A model generated the notes under the pieces. That model had not been told where the DNA came from and did not search any database. It saw only the letters and a list, made by a program, of their open reading frames with translations. From Melanopsichium pennsylvanicum (lineage: Eukaryota; Basidiomycota; Ustilaginomycetes; Ustilaginales): a DNA stretch of 64,000 nucleotides. The position numbers and the translations under genes were made by a program. The DNA is taken from NCBI GenBank assembly GCA_900208305.1, contig OAPG01000002.1, positions 1,612,001-1,676,000 of the forward strand. The letters run 5' to 3'. Of this stretch, positions 58,650 to 64,000 are shown piece after piece (the first letter of the stretch is position 1; the number at the start of each line of letters is the position of its first letter).

Positions 58650-61166
58650 ATGAATCGCAAGGTGCTGGCGCCCGCACCGACTTCTGTCACCAATGTCGCG
58701 CAGGCTACTTTGCGATCCCATTCCCGTGCCTCTCACGGAGGATCGGGAACCTACACCGAGATGAGAGCCCAGATCCGCAAGGAGCGAGAGCACGAAAAGA
58801 TGCAACAGCAACGTCAATATGTATCAAGTATCCCCGCTTCACATCGCGAGGGTGATCTGCAGTCCAGAAGACAGGCACAGTCGAATTCTCATTCGGGTCA
58901 TTTGACATCAAGCCTTTCTGACCAGAAGATCAGTCAGTTCTCTACTTCAGAGGACGAGCGAGTTGACGAGGTCTCCACCGACAAGAAAGGCTATCCGCGT
59001 GTTCTACCTCCATCTAGCTTTGCCATGTGCTCCGACAACGTCTCCAACATGTCGACTGCTTCCAGCCAGATCTCGTCTTCATCGTCCACAGGGATCGTAA
59101 GAAAACGCAGCCAGACCGCCTCGGCCCAAGAAGTACAGCATACATCTCGGCAGCAACACTTGCAGCAGAATCATTCGTCACATTCTTCGCACGGAATGCA
59201 GCAACTGCAACAGCAGCAACAACACATCCATGACCGACAAGAATCCTCCTTTGCAGCCAGATCAGATCTTTTGCCTCTAATCCAATCCCCTATCGAGCCA
59301 CCCGAGCAGACCATTGGCATCGACACTCTCCAAGCTGCTTTCTCCGCCAAGTATTACGAGCTGGCGAATAAGTGCAAAAACTGGGAAAAGTACGCAGCAA
59401 AGCTCAGAGCTCAGCTCGGCGTTCTTGAAGCAGAAAACCGTGTTCTTAAGGAACAAAATTCGCAGCTCGAAAGCGACAATGCTCAGCTTCAGGCAGTGCT
59501 TCATCAAGAGGAAAAGACTCGCACTCAGCTTGAAGGCCGAATGAGCTCTTTGGAAGAGTGCCTGACCCAGCGAAGCCATTCGGGAGGCAACCTCGGAGCA
59601 CAATACCGAGCGGTCGAGGTGCTTGACTATGACCACCTTTCTGTTCCCTCGGCGCCATCGTCGGCAGAGAAGAGCAGCGAAGACATCGTTGCAATGCGGC
59701 ACACGCCATACTGCTCGACCAATCTCCAAGTCGAAGATCGCTCCGAGCTCCGTCCACCGCCTATACCTAGCCTTCCAAACGGTATCGGGATTACACAGAC
59801 CACAAGTGTATGTCATCACAACGCTGAAGCCGAGGCCGTGCGCAATCCCAACGCTTCATCTCGCGAAATTTCGTTCGAGACCGCACACTCGAAGTGGGAA
59901 GGCATGCATGCATTCGATGCATTGCGCAGCCCGCAGCTCATTCAGTCGACGAGCGACACTGCAACCAACGTCGAAGGCAGGAGTTCACGTCTTGGCAATC
60001 GATCAGATGTCACGGATAGGCATGTCGCTAATCAGCGGTCCGGGACCGTGGGAGCATTGGGCATGGTGGTGCCTCGGTCCAGCTCCGTCCTGCGGGGTCA
60101 CCGGGGTCATGCTTTAACTTCGCAAGCTCTGGCGCAGCAGGATGCCATCGAAGCCATCGCGCGCCCGGCGTCGGCGCAAAGATTCAATGGCACGTATCTG
60201 GAAAGCAATGTCTCGACCACAGCAGCTAGCATCGTTGCCAGCACTGGAGTCACCAAAGCTGCGTTGCAGAGCAAGCGTCGAAGCACCGTCTCCGGCGACC
60301 GAGGCCCCAGCCTTAGCCTAGCCCAAATTGTCAAAGGCGCCCTCACTGCATCTGGTGTCGTCGCAGCTCCTACGTCGCATTCGCAAAGTCGTCAGACGAG
60401 CCCTAACGACAAGGCCGCAACAAGCAGTGACTATCTGCAAGAGTGTGTTGAAAAGCGACGTGAAGCGATGCGTTCCTCGTTCAATGCCCAACAAAAAGGG
60501 ATGACACCCGGGAATGGCCACACTGTTCCATCCCGTCCAGCCTCTAGAGCAGCGTCCCGTATCAGCACCCAGTCCGGTACTCGCAGTCGTAGCCGAGCTG
60601 GCAGCGTTCACGATGCCATCCCTGTCGCGGTCGAAGACATTTTCTGCAACCCTCACACGGTTAAGGCGCATTCCACCGAAACCTCGCCGGAATTGCTCAC
60701 CGAACAACTCGCAGTTACAGGCCTTGATGATGTCGCTGCCGCCTCTCAACGTCTGATGACCGCTACCGATACCCAAGCAGTTAGACTAATGACTCGTAAA
60801 GAGCTAAGCGCCGTTTCTAGCCCGAGCTCGCTCATGGCTACCTCTCCGGCCAAGGATCAGGAGGAACACGTTTCGTTTGAAAGGAAGCTCTACATTCGAT
60901 TTCAGGAAGAGTTGAACTCGGAGGAGTTTCAAAAGTTCGAACGGTGTATTCAACGATACGACTATCTTGATATTCCCCTCGAGGGAAACAAAGGTTTGAT
61001 CACCCGAGTCAAGAGGCTGTTGCTCGTGTCGGATCCCGATCTTAGGTCCAAGCCCGAAAAGTTGAGGGTGCGACAGCAGCTGGCTAGGGACTTTGAGAAG
61101 ATGGCCAAGAATTTTGGTCAAGCACAAAGTGGCTCTCAGCCTCAAAGTGCTGCTCAGCAGTCTTGA
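58650..61166 (+). CDS. Unrecognised coiled-coil protein with conserved-looking C-terminus
   Basis: I do not recognise this 838-residue protein. The N-terminal ~215 residues are disordered, with a charged helix (YTEMRAQIRKEREHEKMQQQ). A strong coiled coil covers about 220-305 (SAKYYELANKCKNWEKYAAK, LRAQLGVLEAENRVLKEQNS, QLESDNAQLQAVLHQEEKTR), with leucine/asparagine heptads suggesting a parallel dimer. A long Ser-rich region with RSRSRAG-like and SP motifs follows. The last ~85 residues look folded: SFERKLYIRFQEELNSEEFQ, KFERCIQRYDYLDIPLEGNK, then GLITRVKRLLLVSDPD and RQQLARDFEKMAKNFGQ. The layout suggests a scaffold or cytoskeletal/polarity factor. ATG 58650 is used, because the longer frame opens with TTG. 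Confidence 0.72.
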   Translation: MNRKVLAPAPTSVTNVAQATLRSHSRASHGGSGTYTEMRAQIRKEREHEKMQQQRQYVSSIPASHREGDLQSRRQAQSNSHSGHLTSSLSDQKISQFSTSEDERVDEVSTDKKGYPRVLPPSSFAMCSDNVSNMSTASSQISSSSSTGIVRKRSQTASAQEVQHTSRQQHLQQNHSSHSSHGMQQLQQQQQHIHDRQESSFAARSDLLPLIQSPIEPPEQTIGIDTLQAAFSAKYYELANKCKNWEKYAAKLRAQLGVLEAENRVLKEQNSQLESDNAQLQAVLHQEEKTRTQLEGRMSSLEECLTQRSHSGGNLGAQYRAVEVLDYDHLSVPSAPSSAEKSSEDIVAMRHTPYCSTNLQVEDRSELRPPPIPSLPNGIGITQTTSVCHHNAEAEAVRNPNASSREISFETAHSKWEGMHAFDALRSPQLIQSTSDTATNVEGRSSRLGNRSDVTDRHVANQRSGTVGALGMVVPRSSSVLRGHRGHALTSQALAQQDAIEAIARPASAQRFNGTYLESNVSTTAASIVASTGVTKAALQSKRRSTVSGDRGPSLSLAQIVKGALTASGVVAAPTSHSQSRQTSPNDKAATSSDYLQECVEKRREAMRSSFNAQQKGMTPGNGHTVPSRPASRAASRISTQSGTRSRSRAGSVHDAIPVAVEDIFCNPHTVKAHSTETSPELLTEQLAVTGLDDVAAASQRLMTATDTQAVRLMTRKELSAVSSPSSLMATSPAKDQEEHVSFERKLYIRFQEELNSEEFQKFERCIQRYDYLDIPLEGNKGLITRVKRLLLVSDPDLRSKPEKLRVRQQLARDFEKMAKNFGQAQSGSQPQSAAQQS

Positions 61167-62221
61167 GCTTTGAGCAAGACTCGCCAGTAAAAGGGAAAAA
61201 GAAAAAGAAAAAGAAAAAGAAAAAGAAAAGAAGAAAACAAAAAAATGCCACTCCCATCTAGGACGGCTCGCTGTTGCGAATCGCAACCAGTACCATACCA
61301 TGCCATTGCTCAAATTGAGATTTTCTTTCCATGTAGCTATATTGCTGTATATCCACCGCGCCTGTTTAAGCGCACGTTGAGACTCAACTAAGTCCTCTCT
61401 CTCTCTCTATTGAAGAAATTTGACATAGGGCGCTCCAAGCAAACCAAAAAAAAAAAAAATCATATGTTTCATCTTTCTATAATCTCACTCTCACTATCTT
61501 TTTTTTTTTTTTTTTTTATCACTATCATTAGCTCTAAATTTGTACAAGAAGTTTGTTTTGGGCGTTTTTGATATTGCTTGAACGGTGTTTGCTAAGGTTG
61601 TTGTAGTTACTGTGATTACGTTTGTAAATGATGGGCCAAAATGTGTGGATTTTGTTTGGTGTTAAGATGATATGGGAACCAATTTTTTGGGTGTGGATAA
61701 TTTCTCGATTTTCATGTTGCTGTTTGGGTTGAGATTCAAAAGCCAAAGTATGAAACTGTTCAAATGGGATATCTTTTTTTTTTTTTAAACTTTCATTTTT
61801 GAGGGACTAAAGTTCAGTTTGTCATAACATGATGTTGTAAGCACTCAAGCTACGCTAAAAGCATCATATTGTGGTGACTAATCAGTCACTCTGCATGCAA
61901 ATCATGGTTGATCACCACAAACCATGACCCAGATATTCACAGGGATGCCCTTTTTTCAAAAACCGCGTCTGCATCGGTACTACAGTAACTACGTTATTCT
62001 TTCCCCGTGGCCCCGTAGGGGTTCTATGGAAGTGCTTCGTTGAGGCTCAAAGAGACCAGGATCTGTGATTCATGATTAAGATCGGCAGTGTGTGCCTAAG
62101 AATGGATCAAGTACAAAGAAATGTACGAAGGGGGAAAGATTGGAGGCGAGGTGCGGCGTTATTGTGAGATTTGGTTGTTCAAGAGACAAAATGCAGGGGA
62201 AGAAAGGGGGGGAGGTGCGAT
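61167..62221. other. Convergent intergenic region with A/T runs
   Basis: This 1.05 kb region between convergent genes has a (GAAAAA)n repeat at 61194-61229 just after the stop, an A run near 61448, a T run at 61500-61517 and another T run near 61772. No coding potential is evident. Confidence 0.4.
61194..61229. repeat. (GAAAAA)n hexanucleotide repeat
   Basis: Six tandem hexamers lie in the presumed 3' untranslated region of the coiled-coil gene. Confidence 0.9.
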
Positions 62222-63448
62222 TCACTTTATTGCTTCTTTTCTCCTCTTCTTTTCTCTTTTTTGGCTTGGTGTGGCCAGGTCTTCTGCTTCATCTGTGACA
62301 CCTGAAATTGACTTTCTCTTGCTCTTGTTCGAAGAGGATTTGGGACTCTTTGTCTTGACCACAACTTCGGGTTTCACCACGGATGCGGGTGTAGTCAACA
62401 TTTTCAAATCATCATCATCATCATCAACAACAACATTTTGTGCAATCTCTGGTGCGGTTGGCGATTCATCCTCGTCTTGCCACCTGACCCTCCTTGGTGC
62501 TGGTGGCGGTGTTGCGACTGCCTCGGTCTCTGAGCCTACTTCACTACCACCACCAATCATGTCACCACCTGTCGCAACTGCAGAAGAAGGAGTAAATCTC
62601 GACCTTTGTTGTTTCGAACCCGCTGTTCCCAGCCCTAGTGCCTGAGATGGGAGGAGACTCTTTTTGAGGTAACTTCGGTCGAGTGTGGGAGGTGGACCTT
62701 TGAACGGTTCTGGTAGAAGTGATCCGTGAAGGGACAGCATATGATTGGCGATGGTGAGGCTGATGACTGTAAACGATAGTTTGCCTGTGCTTCCACCGAG
62801 CTTGGTTCCATCGGCTTTGTTCTTCCAGTGACCTAGGCCGTGATCTGTGCTAGCGATGATTTCGGATTCGTCATTGAGGACGAATTCCCATTCCTCTTCA
62901 GGCAGATGGCTAGCAGGGATACTTGCGTTGAACAAGCCATACAAGAGCAGCGAGACGTGACTTGGGGAAGAAAGACAAATAGTGCCTTCCAGTACTTGGC
63001 CGATTATGGGACGCCAAACGACGCACTCGAATCCAACACTGGCAGTAGCGAAAGCAGAGTCGGCAGAGAAGAGCGCTGTATCTTGAAGGAAGCGTGTTGG
63101 TGAGTGAGTGATAAGTACACCAGAGAGCTGGGGTACGTAGCGCATAACGAGGGTATCCATGAGATCGGAAAAAGCAGAGTAGGGGTCATTGGACCACACG
63201 GGAGGGATAGGCAGGTTGAGGACGGGATACATGGTTACGAAAGCTGATGTGACCGTGCGAGAAGAGGTGGAAGTAGTGGAGGTCGAGGCGCCATCGTTGG
63301 CGAGGGTGAGAGGCAAGTCGGAGATCGAGGTGGTTGAGGTGGTTGAGGTGGTTGAGGTGGACTTGCGGCTCTTTTTTGATTTTGAGGAGGAGGAAGATGA
63401 CGACTTGGACTTTTTGTCCTTGCTACTTTTGGTCTTGTCCTTGGACAT
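62222..63448 (-). CDS. RPA43: RNA polymerase I subunit RPA43
   Basis: RPA43 forms, with RPA14-type partners, the stalk of RNA polymerase I that docks the initiation factor RRN3 in the nucleolus. The 408-residue protein begins with a Ser/Lys-rich tail, then a tip domain (TMYPVLNLPIPPVWSNDPYS, MRYVPQLSGVLITHSPTRFL) and an OB-fold domain (VWRPIIGQVLEGTICLSSPS, HVSLLLYGLFNASIPASHLP, EEEWEFVLN, GHWKNKADGTKLGGSTGKLS). The C-terminal ~130 residues are disordered and charged (VRWQDEDESP, SSNKSKRKS). ATG 63448 is chosen; the frame upstream opens with TTG. It is at the right edge, convergent with the coiled-coil gene. Confidence 0.9.
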   Translation of the reverse strand: MSKDKTKSSKDKKSKSSSSSSSKSKKSRKSTSTTSTTSTTSISDLPLTLANDGASTSTTSTSSRTVTSAFVTMYPVLNLPIPPVWSNDPYSAFSDLMDTLVMRYVPQLSGVLITHSPTRFLQDTALFSADSAFATASVGFECVVWRPIIGQVLEGTICLSSPSHVSLLLYGLFNASIPASHLPEEEWEFVLNDESEIIASTDHGLGHWKNKADGTKLGGSTGKLSFTVISLTIANHMLSLHGSLLPEPFKGPPPTLDRSYLKKSLLPSQALGLGTAGSKQQRSRFTPSSAVATGGDMIGGGSEVGSETEAVATPPPAPRRVRWQDEDESPTAPEIAQNVVVDDDDDDLKMLTTPASVVKPEVVVKTKSPKSSSNKSKRKSISGVTDEAEDLATPSQKREKKRRKEAIK

Positions 63449-64000
63449 GATTGAAGGTATGAGAGCTTGAGGAGATGTTGTTACGACCGCAGAATGGGAT
63501 GGCTTCGAAGCAATGACCGATGGGTTTAGCAAGGGAGTGTCAAGCTTCAGAGCTCGAGAGATGGGTGCGAGTGACCAGTTGCAAAAAAAAAAAACAATTG
63601 ACGATGCTCGGGCTGCGAAGGGTGTCGACTGTATGGTCTCTGTTCAAGGTGACGCTGCATCAACTCCTAATGGTTGGTTGTTGGCTAACTTACATTACTC
63701 GCTGCTACCTGTCTGTCTGCACCCTTGAAATTTGAGCTGTCAAGAATGGAAAGGAAATTTTTTCTTCCCATACCAACTGTCACCTCCACAGTCTCGGCTT
63801 TCGGCATTCAAATCGCAATCTAAGCCATTCAACCCAATCGGGTCAATCCAGTCTGGAAATGTGGAGCTGAATCATTCAAAAGATGAAATCTGCAATCGAA
63901 CCAAATCGAGCAAGTGAAAAAATTCTTCGCATCCGCTTTGCCGCTGAACCAAGCGCGATTGGAATGTCATTCAATCCTCTCGATCACCAATTTTTTGTTG
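63449..64000. promoter_or_regulatory. Upstream region of RPA43 at right edge
   Basis: These 552 bp precede RPA43 and include an A run near 63582. No further gene is recognised before the window ends. Confidence 0.4.

Overview
This window is nuclear DNA of a basidiomycete fungus, most likely a smut-type yeast or plant parasite of the Ustilaginomycotina. The support is indirect: gene-dense eukaryotic layout with mostly intronless genes, a few short 5'-biased introns of 104-213 nt, serine/glutamine/asparagine-rich disordered tails, many simple-sequence repeats, and typical fungal single-copy housekeeping genes. I could not run a database search, so the genus is left open.

I find 26 protein-coding genes and one intron-containing tRNA gene. 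Left part (1-30.4 kb): a BRE2/ASH2-type COMPASS subunit, a coiled-coil protein, tRNA-Leu(AAG), mitochondrial ribosomal protein mL41 (spliced), the ABC-F ATPase ARB1 (spliced), MOB2, the ubiquitin shuttle protease DDI1, TIM50, an EFM7/NNT1-type methyltransferase, a TMEM70-like mitochondrial membrane protein, ARPC3 (with a 6-nt first exon), a small acidic protein that may be a GON7 homologue, a REB1/TTF1-type Myb protein, the F-box/LRR protein GRR1 and the AMPK gamma subunit SNF4. Middle (30.4-33.1 kb): a 2.8 kb non-coding interval holding a compositionally distinct block that looks like a decayed solo LTR. Right-centre (33.1-49 kb): an ELYS-type nucleoporin, the RPD3-class histone deacetylase, epsilon-COP (SEC28), a POF1-type nucleotidyltransferase, an unrecognised acidic protein, eIF3m, TRS23 (spliced), a PTRHD1-like protein and the mitochondrial tRNA-modifying GTPase MSS1. 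Right part (49-64 kb): a BRE4/fusaric-acid-resistance-type membrane protein, a 5.8 kb gene-free interval, an unrecognised coiled-coil protein with a long pyrimidine-rich leader, and RNA polymerase I subunit RPA43.

The genes are independent housekeeping or regulatory units, arranged as alternating divergent and convergent pairs, with no operon or metabolic cluster. Recurrent themes are chromatin (COMPASS, RPD3), Pol I (a REB1-like terminator protein, RPA43), mitochondrial biogenesis (mL41, TIM50, TMEM70-like, MSS1) and nutrient signalling (GRR1, SNF4). I see no CRISPR array, phage, secondary-metabolite cluster or convincing new multi-gene system. The most interesting unexplained signals are a 13-bp palindrome-cored motif occurring three times outside genes, the LTR-like block with four co-oriented GATAAG boxes ahead of a TATA box, the gene-free stretch at 52.9-58.6 kb, a tandem repeat that runs through a stop codon, and two gene models in which a tiny first exon sets the N-terminus.
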